DNA of 64,000 nt from Eutrophobius brisbanensis (GTDB lineage: Bacteria; Pseudomonadota; Gammaproteobacteria; Eutrophobiales; Eutrophobiaceae): positions 2,108,001-2,172,000 of the forward strand of contig JAYPQE010000003.1 of assembly GCA_038131795.1 (NCBI GenBank), given 5' to 3'. A model generated the notes under the pieces. That model saw only the letters and a list, made by a program, of their open reading frames with translations, searched no databases and was not told the DNA's origin. Below are positions 26,403 through 34,967 of the stretch, piece after piece (position 1 is the stretch's first letter; each line of letters begins with the position of its first letter). The position numbers and the translations under genes were made by a program.

Positions 26403-27509
26403 GTGTTGACAACAAATCATGCTATTGCACCTTTTTTTATTGTTTTATGGATGCTAAGTTTTACCTGCTTTGCTGCCGATCCGGCTAAATTCAAGGAACA
26501 TGTGCTGGCGGATGATCTGACAAGTGGCTACCAGGTGGAGACGTCAGATATCAATCATGATGGCATACCCGACCTCATCGCAGTAGACAGCCGGGCGGAA
26601 GATCTGTTGTGGTTTGAGGGGCCGGACTGGGACAGACATGTCTTATCAGGAGGCATGACCCGCATGATTTATATGGGTGTATGTGATGGGCACTATGTGG
26701 TCGCCCAGCAGTTCAGCAACCGGGTAAAGGACAGCATTGGTGAAATCGTTGTTATCAATGAAGACGGCACAAAAAATATAATTGATAGAATCCCCACCTC
26801 TCACCGGATCCGCTGTGCCGATATCGATGGCTCAGGTAAGGAGGTGGCCATCAATGCCCCTTTGACCGGACTGGACGCCCTGGCACCGGACTACCGTGAC
26901 AACGTGCCGCTGGTATATTACAAACCGGGTGTCTGGCAGCGCCAGGTCATCGGTGATGACAACGAAGGGGTGGTACACGGCATTTATATCTATGACTGGG
27001 ACGGTGATGGCCGTGATGATGTGATGACCTCTTCGTTTTCCGGGATACATGTCTATTCTTTTAATAATGGCTGGCACAGGACTGAGTTAACAAGGGGGTA
27101 TCCCGGTGAGTGGCCAGAGGTAGGTTCGAGCGATCTTGCTGTGGGACATGCGGGCAGTCGATACATCGCCTCCATTGAACCCTGGCATGGGCATCAGGTG
27201 GTGGTTTATCAGGACGACAAGCGGTCAGTGATCGATGACAGCATCCACCAGGGCCACACCATTACCACGGCGGATCTAAATAATGACGGTCAGGATGAGA
27301 TCATTGCCGGTGACAGGGGAGATGGTCAAAGTGTGTATGTCTATTACCGTGGTGATAATGGCTGGCAGAAGACAGTACTGGATGACGGCGACATGTCAGC
27401 GGCCACCTGTATTTCTGCCGATCTCAATAATGACAACCTGAATGATATCGCCTGTATTGGCAGGACTACCGAGAACCTTAAGTGGTACGAAAATTTAGGC
27501 GTTGAGTAA
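26403..27509 (+). CDS. Secreted FG-GAP/VCBS beta-propeller protein
   Basis: 368 residues from GTG 26403, preceded by a strong GGGGGAG ribosome site; the next codon TTG is also possible. Signal peptide to about CFAADPAK. At least five repeats carry calcium-binding loops of the DxNxDGxxD type (DINHDGIPDLIAVD, DWDGDGRDDVM, DLNNDGQDEIIAGD, DLNNDNLNDIACIG), diagnostic of an integrin-like propeller. Probably extracellular or surface-associated; no catalytic domain. Its stop abuts the convergent split gene. Confidence 0.82.
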   Translation: MLTTNHAIAPFFIVLWMLSFTCFAADPAKFKEHVLADDLTSGYQVETSDINHDGIPDLIAVDSRAEDLLWFEGPDWDRHVLSGGMTRMIYMGVCDGHYVVAQQFSNRVKDSIGEIVVINEDGTKNIIDRIPTSHRIRCADIDGSGKEVAINAPLTGLDALAPDYRDNVPLVYYKPGVWQRQVIGDDNEGVVHGIYIYDWDGDGRDDVMTSSFSGIHVYSFNNGWHRTELTRGYPGEWPEVGSSDLAVGHAGSRYIASIEPWHGHQVVVYQDDKRSVIDDSIHQGHTITTADLNNDGQDEIIAGDRGDGQSVYVYYRGDNGWQKTVLDDGDMSAATCISADLNNDNLNDIACIGRTTENLKWYENLGVE

Positions 27510-28376
27510 TTAATTAACGTTAGAATCTAATGAAGAAATTATTTTCTTAATTATTGCTATCTCAATAGCTGAATTTACATTGCTGGTATAACCCACTATC
27601 AGGAGCTTGTTGCCTGACGAGAGCCACCAGTGCATAAGTGACCGCCCATCTTCATAATATTCATGATGAAACCCGGAATACTCTCCGAACTCTACCCGGG
27701 GCAGCTCTATAGATTCTGGGATATTGGTTAACGCCCTGAGTCTTTCCGCGGCAATGGCCCCTTGCATGTCCATACGGTTAATATTTAATTCCGATCCTGT
27801 TTCAACATTATTTAGTGTAAACGTGTTGGTGGAGCCGGCCTGCTGTCCGGACTCAAGCCGCCAGCCATCGGGCACCGCTAGCTTTATACCATTTACTGAT
27901 TATGTGACTGTATTGACAACAGACAGTGTCAGGTATTCCCTGAGATCAGGGTTGCAGTACCCCATAATTTCAATTTGTATCGTACCGGGGTCAATTGCTT
28001 CGAGGTCGAGGTCATAAGGCCTGTAAGCCAGAAAACCATTTTCAATTTCAGGCAGGCCGACGACAATGGGTAAGGCTTTAAGATATTCCCCATTGCTCTG
28101 TCTCGCATCAACTTTAAGCTCTGTCAGGGAATAGGTCTCCCCCGGGAACAGGATGATTGTTTGTTGTGGTGAAGAAAGAACCATGTCTCCTGTGAACTGG
28201 CTACATATTTCATCTGCCATGGGCGCAGAAAACTGACGATAACCAAGGTCAATCGTCTCGCCCATTGAGGATGAGGAGAAGCCTTCACCGGCTGCCCCAT
28301 AATAGTCAGGATTTATCTATGAATATATCGCTGTCGTTATCAGTAACAGCCCAAGATAAATGCAGGTTTTTATCAT
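27510..28376 (-). pseudogene. Secreted protein gene of unknown family, split by two in-frame stops
   Basis: From ATG 28376 the frame encodes a signal-peptide-like MIKTCIYLGLLLITTAIYS, then TAG at codon 20 (28317-28319), then 138 codons (starting INPDYYGAAGEGF) to a TAA at 27900-27902. The same frame continues with SVNGIKLAVPDGWRLESG through a further 130 residues to 27510. All three parts are in one frame (288 codons). The last part could alternatively be a separate gene starting at GTG 27875, and the middle part one starting at ATG 28265. No family recognised. Convergent and abutting the FG-GAP gene. Confidence 0.55.
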
Positions 28377-28507
28377 GTTTCAGGCCATAAGAAATTAATC
28401 AGTAGTCCTGTAGTTCTGGGTCCGACGAAATTTGGTTACACCTGATATGCATATAGTAATTTGATTACTCATTCTATTGGATTCGTGATGTCGGTATAGT
28501 TGGACGA

Positions 28508-29209
28508 ATGGATACCAATAGCCCATTTATCCCATTTGGTCTGGACCATGTGGCTACCATGATTATTATTGGTTTATTGGCATTTGTTATACCGATGCTG
28601 TTAAAGACTGATAATGACAGTCGTGGCCTGGTCGAGGCCAGGGTCCTATCCGTGCTGCTGATAATTAGTGAGCTGGGTAAACTATTGGTCAGCGTACTTA
28701 TCTATAACAACTCACTTGCTACAAGTCTGCCCTTACACCTTTGCGGGGTGGCGGCGTTTTTGGTGGCATGGACTCTGTGGCATCGAAGTTACAGTAGTTA
28801 TGAGATTGTTTATTTCTGGGGGATCGGCGGTGGTGTTCCGGCCATATTAACACCAGACCTGCTTGCAGGGTTTCCTCATCCATCATTTTTTTATTTCTTC
28901 ATCAGTCACGGCTTGATCCTGCTGGGAGTGATGTATGCCACTATCGTCTTCCGGTTTCGTCCTGTATTTGTATCCGTGGCCAAGGCCATTGTGGCAACCT
29001 TTGTATTAATGGCCGTGATATACCCGGTTAACCTGTTATTAGATTCAAACTATATGTATCTTCTTGCCAAACCTCAGGCCTTAACTTTGATGGAATTTAT
29101 GGGACAATGGCCCTGGTATCTTCTGACGCTGACAGTCATTGGAATTATTGTGTATCTGCTTTGTTATTTACCTTTTTTATTTATTGGCAGGCACGAAAAA
29201 CAATATTAA
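28508..29209 (+). CDS. YwaF/TIGR02206-family integral membrane protein
   Basis: 233 residues with about seven hydrophobic segments. The N-terminal FGLDHVATMIIIG and the motif PLHLCGVAAFLVAWTLW are typical of the YwaF family of unknown function. Lies 24 bp before the symporter gene on the same strand. Confidence 0.75.
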   Translation: MDTNSPFIPFGLDHVATMIIIGLLAFVIPMLLKTDNDSRGLVEARVLSVLLIISELGKLLVSVLIYNNSLATSLPLHLCGVAAFLVAWTLWHRSYSSYEIVYFWGIGGGVPAILTPDLLAGFPHPSFFYFFISHGLILLGVMYATIVFRFRPVFVSVAKAIVATFVLMAVIYPVNLLLDSNYMYLLAKPQALTLMEFMGQWPWYLLTLTVIGIIVYLLCYLPFLFIGRHEKQY

Positions 29210-29233
29210 TTATCAAACAGGTTAATCAATCTC

Positions 29234-30619
29234 ATGGAAACCATAGAGGCCTTGTCCACCCGTTTTGCCGATATCATGTGGGGTATGCCATTAGTGGTAT
29301 TACTGGTGGGCGGCGGTTTGTTTCTGGTGATGTATTCCCGGCTCTTGCCTTACCGTCATTTTCGCCATGGCATAGACATTCTCCTGGGTAAATACGATAA
29401 CCCGGATGATGATGGACTCATTCCTCATTTTCATGCCCTGGCCACCGCCCTGTCCGGGACCCTGGGGATGGGGAACATCGCCGGTGTGGCCATGGCCATC
29501 ACCATGGGTGGGCCTGGTGCAGTTTTCTGGATGTGGGTGACTGCCCTGGTGGGGGTAGGCACCAAGTTTTATACCTGTACATTATCCATTATGTACCGTG
29601 GTCGGGACTCTCTTGGTGTGCTGCAAGGCGGGCCCATGTATGTGATCCGAGAAGGCCTGGGTAGGAAATGGCAGCCGCTTGCCGTTTTATTTGCGGTGTC
29701 CGGGCTGGTGGGATCGTTGCCCATGTTTCAGGTCAACCAGCTGGTGCAGATCCTCCGGGAGGCCATTGCCATTCCGGCAGGTCTTGCCACTTCCGAACAA
29801 CACTTTGCTTTTGATCTGGCAACAGGGATAGTGGTGAGCTTTTCGGTGCTGGCCGTTATCATCGGCAGGATACAGCGGATTGGGCTAGTTACCTCAAGGG
29901 TGGTACCCGCCATGGTTATCATGTATTTCATTGCCACCATTACTCTGCTGGTCCTTCATCTTGATAAAGTCCCTGCGGCGTTTGCCTTGATATTTACCGA
30001 TGCCTTCAGCGGAAATGCTGTGGCTGGCGGTGCACTTGGGACGGTGATCGTCATTGGTGTGCGAAGAGGTGCGTTTTCCAACGAGGCAGGAATCGGATCC
30101 GAAGTCATGGCCCATGGCGCGGCAAAGACCAATGAGCCCGTGCGAGAAGGCCTGGTGGCCATGTTAGGTCCGATCATCGATACCCTCATTGTCTGTACCT
30201 GTACGGCACTGGCGATCCTGGTAACCGGGGTATGGCATGGCGATGCAGACGGTGTGACCCTGACCGCCCAGGCCTTTGAGTCGGTGTTCCCCGGGGCCGG
30301 AATGTATTTTATGACAGTAGTCGTGTTCTTCTTCAGCATCACCACCGTTATTACCCTGTGGTACTACGGCGCCAAATGCCTTGGCTACCTCATTGGTGCA
30401 GAGTATCAGTATCACTATATCTGGTTTTATGTGTTGTTAATTATCGTGGCCTCAGTGGTCTCGCTGGAAGCGGTCATCGGTGTGGTGGACGGGGCATTTG
30501 CCATGATGGCGATCCCCACCATGACCGCAACCTTGATGCTGGCAAAAAAGGTCAATGCGGAAACGCGGCGCTACTTTCATACCCATTTAAAAATACCACA
30601 ACAGGGCTGGAAACATTGA
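29234..30619 (+). CDS. AGCS-family amino acid:cation symporter
   Basis: 461 residues, about eleven membrane helices. Signature segments of the alanine/glycine:cation symporter family include ATALSGTLGMGNIAGVAMAI and RRGAFSNEAGIGSEVMAHGAA. It would take up alanine or glycine with Na+ (or H+). Downstream of the YwaF-like gene, 74 bp before the sirtuin. Confidence 0.92.
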   Translation: METIEALSTRFADIMWGMPLVVLLVGGGLFLVMYSRLLPYRHFRHGIDILLGKYDNPDDDGLIPHFHALATALSGTLGMGNIAGVAMAITMGGPGAVFWMWVTALVGVGTKFYTCTLSIMYRGRDSLGVLQGGPMYVIREGLGRKWQPLAVLFAVSGLVGSLPMFQVNQLVQILREAIAIPAGLATSEQHFAFDLATGIVVSFSVLAVIIGRIQRIGLVTSRVVPAMVIMYFIATITLLVLHLDKVPAAFALIFTDAFSGNAVAGGALGTVIVIGVRRGAFSNEAGIGSEVMAHGAAKTNEPVREGLVAMLGPIIDTLIVCTCTALAILVTGVWHGDADGVTLTAQAFESVFPGAGMYFMTVVVFFFSITTVITLWYYGAKCLGYLIGAEYQYHYIWFYVLLIIVASVVSLEAVIGVVDGAFAMMAIPTMTATLMLAKKVNAETRRYFHTHLKIPQQGWKH

Positions 30620-30692
30620 TATGGTTTTGGTCCTGATTTTTGTTTAAGTCAGTCAGCTGAATCCATTTCATATAAGACTGTAGGACAAACAC

Positions 30693-31484
30693 ATGTCAGA
30701 TAAAACTGTGACCATTCTTACCGGGGCAGGAATCTCTGCCGAAAGCGGTATCCCCACCTTTCGCGGCCCGGAGGGCTACTGGACGGTGGGCTCGCGAGAA
30801 TACCATCCTCAGGAGATGGCAACCTGTGCCATGTTTTATCAGCATCCTGATGAAGTATGGAAATGGTATTTGTACAGGCTGGGGGTGTGTAAGGACGCCT
30901 CGCCCAATGCCGGGCATTACGCACTCGTGGAGCTGGAAGCGCTACTTCAGGATCGCTTCAGGCTGGTTGCCCAGAACGTGGATGGCCTGCACCTGGTGGC
31001 GGGTAATTCACCAGAACGTACCTATCAGATCCATGGCAATGTTTACTACATGCGTTGTGCGAATGAGTGTCAATCCAGGATTTACCCTCTGCCAATGGCA
31101 CTATTGCCCAGGGACAAGGACCAGCCCCTCACTGATGAAGACAAAGCACTGCTTCGATGCCCGGATTGTAGCGGAAGAAGTCGTCCACACGTCTTGTGGT
31201 TTGATGAAATGTATAACGAACATTATTTTTTCTTTGACAGTGCCATGCAGACAGCTAATCAGACCGATCTGTTAATCATTGCCGGGACATCAGGTGCAAC
31301 CACGTTACCAAACCATATTGCCAGCACAGTATTGGCCCGGGGAAAGGCCATAGTTGATATTAATATCGAAGAAAACCCATTTTCTGACATGGCCAGGCAG
31401 AGTCACGGAGGAAGGTTTATTCAGGACACCTGTTCCAACGGCCTTGTGAAAATCATCGATCTGATAAAAAAAGATTTCCAATAA
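30693..31484 (+). CDS. Sir2-family NAD-dependent protein deacylase
   Basis: 263 residues. NAD-binding GAGISAESGIPTFRG at 11-25, the NVDGLH motif near 95, catalytic histidine in QIHGNVYYMRC, and a zinc site from MRCANEC and RCPDCSGRSRPHVLWFDE. The product would remove acyl groups from protein lysines using NAD+. The C-terminal third after AGTSGATTLPNHIA is less typical of CobB. Confidence 0.9.
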   Translation: MSDKTVTILTGAGISAESGIPTFRGPEGYWTVGSREYHPQEMATCAMFYQHPDEVWKWYLYRLGVCKDASPNAGHYALVELEALLQDRFRLVAQNVDGLHLVAGNSPERTYQIHGNVYYMRCANECQSRIYPLPMALLPRDKDQPLTDEDKALLRCPDCSGRSRPHVLWFDEMYNEHYFFFDSAMQTANQTDLLIIAGTSGATTLPNHIASTVLARGKAIVDINIEENPFSDMARQSHGGRFIQDTCSNGLVKIIDLIKKDFQ

Positions 31485-31571
31485 CAGCTAAGCTACTAAT
31501 TATAAGAATGTTTTTGCTTTGATTAATTTTGGCGGCACTATTCATCATGGTATAAAATGTTAAGTAAATAA

Positions 31572-31610
31572 CCTGCAACTTAAGCAGGACATGCTACGGG
31601 GATGTAGCAT
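31572..31610 (+). promoter_or_regulatory. Two 5'-UTR hairpins, second one holding the ribosome site
   Basis: Immediately ahead of the first CBS gene. Hairpin 1: CCTGC (31572-31576) / GCAGG (31584-31588). Hairpin 2: ATGCTAC (31591-31597), loop GGGGAT (31598-31603), GTAGCAT (31604-31610), directly abutting the ATG at 31611. The Shine-Dalgarno GGGGA lies in the loop of hairpin 2, so translation initiation may be structure-controlled. Confidence 0.55.
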
Positions 31611-32060
31611 ATGAATAAAAAAATCTCTGACTTTCTTACCGCGCATAATGTATTAACGATTGATACAGATTCCACTGTGCTAGATGCCATAAACCTGATG
31701 AAGGCAGAGGGCCAAAGCTATGTACTGGTAACTGATAACAGTGACGTTGCCGGCATCTTTACAGAGCGTGATCTTTTGAATCGAGTATTGGGTGAAAACA
31801 AACTTCCAGCAGACGTCGGCATTCAGGACGTAATGACACCCAATCCGGACGCATTAAACCCTGATGACTATATTGCCTATGCAGTCGAGAGAATGGCGCG
31901 TTACGGCTATCGAAATATCCCGGTGGACGAAGGTGATGGACTCAATGTCCTGACGGTATGGGATGTCATGATGCACCTGTCTGACATACTGGCAGATGCT
32001 GAAGAGTCAGAGAGTGACAGGGAAATTCTCGAAGACATGACGGATATTGGGGGAGGTTGA
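31611..32060 (+). CDS. CBS-pair domain protein
   Basis: 149 residues made of two CBS motifs (about 8-62 with GIFTERDLLNRVLG, and 70-135 with VMTPNPDALNP and GYRNIPV), no other domain. CBS pairs bind adenine nucleotides and act as energy or redox sensors; the partner is unknown. The next gene, 1 bp downstream, encodes a second stand-alone CBS protein. Confidence 0.88.
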   Translation: MNKKISDFLTAHNVLTIDTDSTVLDAINLMKAEGQSYVLVTDNSDVAGIFTERDLLNRVLGENKLPADVGIQDVMTPNPDALNPDDYIAYAVERMARYGYRNIPVDEGDGLNVLTVWDVMMHLSDILADAEESESDREILEDMTDIGGG

Positions 32061-32061
32061 G

Positions 32062-32529
32062 ATGAGTGCAAAGATACCAAGAACAGCAGTAGAAAATATG
32101 GTTCGCAGGGAACCCATCAGATTGAAACCATCCTCAGTATTAAGCGATGTCATTGCCGCCATGAAATCCCAGGAGCGCGGGGCGGCCATCGTTGAAGACG
32201 CGGATGGCAGGCCAGTTGGCATTGTGACTGAGCACGATTTCAGGACCAGGCTGGACCACAGTTCTCTGGACTGGCATTCACAGACCGTCGATACCATAAT
32301 GAATCCCAATCCAAAAACGATTAAATCATCGCAGTTTTTGCACGAGGCCCTGGCATTGATGATCTCATGTAAATTCAGGCATGTACCCATCGTTGATGAA
32401 AATGATCACGTTATTAATATTCTGTCTATACGAGATATAATCATCTATATGGCAAAGTTATACCCCCAGGAGTTTTTAAACCTGCCACCCGATCCGCATA
32501 CCGAGCCACCAGGCTTATACGGGGGTTAA
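32062..32529 (+). CDS. Second CBS-pair domain protein
   Basis: 155 residues from ATG 32062, chosen because GGGAGG lies 7 bases upstream; the frame is open five codons further. Two CBS motifs, with GIVTEHDFRTRLD in the first and IMNPNPKTI plus FRHVPIVDENDHVINILSIRD in the second. Paralogous in architecture to the preceding gene, with which it forms an operon; possibly a heterodimer partner. Confidence 0.87.
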   Translation: MSAKIPRTAVENMVRREPIRLKPSSVLSDVIAAMKSQERGAAIVEDADGRPVGIVTEHDFRTRLDHSSLDWHSQTVDTIMNPNPKTIKSSQFLHEALALMISCKFRHVPIVDENDHVINILSIRDIIIYMAKLYPQEFLNLPPDPHTEPPGLYGG

Positions 32530-32560
32530 ATTCAAATAATCAGCAGGCTTTCATCCGTGC

Positions 32561-32737
32561 TTATGCGGATGAAGCGGACTTTTTTGTCAATACCAGCCAT
32601 AGAGCATGGCAGATCCCGGGTATCACGCCCAGTAGAGTAAGAATAAGATTAATCCAGAAGTGAGTGCTGATCCCTACCTGCAGGAATGCAGACAGAGGCG
32701 GCAGAAAAAATGCGATTATAATCTTTATAATAAACAT
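32561..32737 (-). CDS. Pmp3/YqaE-family membrane miniprotein
   Basis: 58 residues, beginning MFIIKIIIAFFLPPLSAFLQ and containing GISTHFWINLILTLLGVIPG. It has the two hydrophobic helices and the LPP...FWIN...LLG.IPG signature of the Pmp3/UPF0057 family, small membrane proteins linked to salt or stress tolerance. It lies convergent to the CBS pair and divergent from the Met-rich lipoprotein gene. Confidence 0.85.
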   Translation of the reverse strand: MFIIKIIIAFFLPPLSAFLQVGISTHFWINLILTLLGVIPGICHALWLVLTKKSASSA

Positions 32738-32883
32738 GGCGTTTGCTTATTTAGGCGTAAATTCTTTGATGGAGATCAATAGTAAATCATATCTAGATTC
32801 TAAAATTCATAAAAGTCTCGAATTCAGGTTAGAATTGTTTTTATCATATAAAGGTGAACATTTATTAAATCCGGGAAAATGAT

Positions 32884-33453
32884 ATGCAAAACAATACGAT
32901 ATTAAGTTTAATTTTAGGTGTGGCATTGATTGCAATTGCAGCCTGTAGCAGTGAACAAGGCGGCCAGGAACAGGCGGCCTCACAAGATGAACAAATGCCC
33001 ATGGCAAGTTCCGGCGCACAAGAGATGGACATGGATATGTCTATGGACAATATGCAGTCCATGTCTGGAATGTCAGGGATGCATGCAGCCGGGTCCATGC
33101 CAGAATCAGATGATATTACTCAAACCCGGGCCACCGAAAATGGTTTATTTCAGGTATCTATTGAGCCTGCCATTGATCCACTGCCGCTCAATCAGATGCA
33201 TGGTTGGATTTTGAGCGTAACAGACAGTTCAGGAAACCCGGTGGACAATGCGGCCATTACGGTTGATGGGGGCATGCCCGCACATAATCATGGTATGCCC
33301 ACCGTCCCACAGGTCACAGAAAACCTCGGTGACGGTAGGTACCAGGTAGAGGGTGTACAGTTCCAGATGCCAGGGCACTGGGTTGTGACCTTCAATATCG
33401 TTTCCGGCGCACAATCAGACACGGTTACCTACAATTTAATGCTGCAGCCATAG
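32884..33453 (+). CDS. Met-rich lipoprotein with YtkA/FixH-like domain
   Basis: 189 residues. Lipoprotein signal with lipobox IAAC (Cys 21). A Met/Asp/Ser-rich stretch (about 46-75, with MDMDMSMDN and MSGMSGMHAAG) resembles metal-binding Met motifs. The C-terminal part (about 90-189) has the beta-sandwich pattern of YtkA/FixH-like domains (GWILSVTDSSGNPV, GDGRYQVEGVQFQMPGHWVVTFNI), with a His-rich GGMPAHNHGMP turn. Found 14 bp before a diheme peroxidase gene; a copper or heme-redox role is plausible but inferred. Confidence 0.72.
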   Translation: MQNNTILSLILGVALIAIAACSSEQGGQEQAASQDEQMPMASSGAQEMDMDMSMDNMQSMSGMSGMHAAGSMPESDDITQTRATENGLFQVSIEPAIDPLPLNQMHGWILSVTDSSGNPVDNAAITVDGGMPAHNHGMPTVPQVTENLGDGRYQVEGVQFQMPGHWVVTFNIVSGAQSDTVTYNLMLQP

Positions 33454-33467
33454 TGATTCTTTAAGAT

Positions 33468-34823
33468 ATGATTAAAGTGATATTCAAACAAATTGTCAGC
33501 CCCGTGTTCATGCTTGGGGTTATCGTCATCGCCGGGTGCAGTCAGGAAACATCTGCCCCGGGGCAATCGGCTGCACAGTCTGGTAATGTTGCAGAAGCAG
33601 TCATCGTCCCCCATGAGTGGTCAGTCACTGAGCTGGCAGTACTCACATCATTATCAATTAACAGTTTGCCGCCGTTACCGATTAATCCTTCCAATGCCGT
33701 GGCAGATAATCCGGCTGCTGCCCGGTTTGGCCATCAATTATTTTTTGATGCCCGCCTCAGCAGTAATGGAGAGGTTTCCTGTAGTTCCTGCCATAAACCT
33801 GAATTTAAATTCACTGACCGCCTGCCCCGCGCCAATGGTGTCGGTGTCACGCCGAGAAAGACCATGACTATCATTGGTATGGCATACAGCCCCTGGTTAT
33901 TCTGGGACGGCCGCAAGGACAGCCTATGGTCACAGGCCCTCGGGCCCATGGAAAGCCCGGTTGAGCATGGCGCAAATCGTACCTTTTACGCGCATATTAT
34001 TGCCAATGATGATGAGTACCGTAGTCAATATCAGGCGTTGTTTGGAGAGATACCCGATATCTCTGATGAATCTCGTTTTCCGCCATCTGCCGGACCGGTG
34101 CCGGATCCTGTGGCCAGCGCAGCATGGGATGCCATGGACCCTGATGATCAGGAGGTGATCAATCAGATCTTCGTGAATATGGGTAAGTCCATCGCCGCAT
34201 ATGAACGCTTAATCGTACCGGGGCCATCGAGGTTTGATGACTATGTGGATGCGGCCCAGGCCAGGGATAGGCAAAAGATGGAGGCGACATTTGCTGAACG
34301 GGAAGCCCTGGGCCTGAAGATGTTTATCGGTAAGGCGCAATGTATCAATTGTCATAATGGTCCCTTGTTCACAAACAACTCTTTCCACAATACCGGTATC
34401 CCGCCTGCTCTGGATCTGCCTCCAGACTTTGGTCGAATTGAAGGTGTCATGCAGGTCAAGGAAGATCCCTTTAACTGTCAGGGCCCATATAGTGATGCAA
34501 ATGCAGAGCAGTGTGATCACCTGGTGTATGCGCGGACTGAAGGCCAGGAAATCATTGCGGCATTCAAGACACCCACCTTGCGTAATGTTGCCGAGACTGC
34601 GCCTTATATGCATTCCGGGCAAGTGCCCAATCTTACAGAAGTGATCCACCATTACAATGCCGCGCCCCTTGCCATTCGCGGCCATTCAGAACTGGCCATG
34701 CTGGACTTGAGCGCGACAGAAATGCAGTCACTGGAGGCGTTTTTGCACACCCTGACGAGTCCGGTAGATGCGCCGGCGGAGTTTCTTGAATCACCGTGGT
34801 CACAAGATGAGAGTGAAATGTAA
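33468..34823 (+). CDS. Diheme cytochrome c peroxidase / MauG-family lipoprotein
   Basis: 451 residues. Lipobox IAGC (Cys 24) predicts a membrane-anchored periplasmic protein. Two heme c sites are CSSCH (105-109) and CINCH (292-296), with LFFDARLSSNG before the first and FKTPTLRNVAETAPYMHSG downstream, as in bacterial cytochrome c peroxidases and MauG. It either reduces H2O2 or performs a MauG-like oxidation. Its operon partner is the Met-rich YtkA/FixH-like lipoprotein. Confidence 0.88.
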   Translation: MIKVIFKQIVSPVFMLGVIVIAGCSQETSAPGQSAAQSGNVAEAVIVPHEWSVTELAVLTSLSINSLPPLPINPSNAVADNPAAARFGHQLFFDARLSSNGEVSCSSCHKPEFKFTDRLPRANGVGVTPRKTMTIIGMAYSPWLFWDGRKDSLWSQALGPMESPVEHGANRTFYAHIIANDDEYRSQYQALFGEIPDISDESRFPPSAGPVPDPVASAAWDAMDPDDQEVINQIFVNMGKSIAAYERLIVPGPSRFDDYVDAAQARDRQKMEATFAEREALGLKMFIGKAQCINCHNGPLFTNNSFHNTGIPPALDLPPDFGRIEGVMQVKEDPFNCQGPYSDANAEQCDHLVYARTEGQEIIAAFKTPTLRNVAETAPYMHSGQVPNLTEVIHHYNAAPLAIRGHSELAMLDLSATEMQSLEAFLHTLTSPVDAPAEFLESPWSQDESEM

Positions 34824-34843
34824 AACGTGAGACGTACTCAAAC

Positions 34844-34932
34844 CCCGTCATGCCGGGCTTGACCCGGCATCCAATCAATTAAACGCCTCTCCTCCGTTAT
34901 TCCGGAAACCATGTAGCGGTAATCCGGAATCC
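34844..34932. repeat. Two tandem related palindromic repeats
   Basis: Element 1 (about 34844-34873) has stem ATGCCGGG (34850-34857) / CCCGGCAT (34863-34870). Element 2 (about 34893-34932) has stem ATTCCGGA (34899-34906) / TCCGGAAT (34923-34930). Both share the end pattern CCGTYATKCCGG...CCGGNATCCA. Such intergenic elements occur in many bacterial genomes as dispersed REP-like families. They lie between the peroxidase and CPBP genes, which converge here. Confidence 0.7.
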
Positions 34933-34967
34933 AGTAGAAACAATATTCGTATGAAGCGAGGTCCTTT

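Noticed and set aside
22659..28376. Genetic-code reassignment of TGA
   Set aside because: TGA is a normal terminator of many genes here (lptF, ruvC, gspD, ACP), and the broken genes also contain TAA and TAG.
32551..32584. Terminator for the CBS operon (TCATCCG/CGGATGA plus T-run)
   Set aside because: The stem lies at the end of the convergent Pmp3 gene and the T-run is about 7 bases away and coding, so support is too weak.
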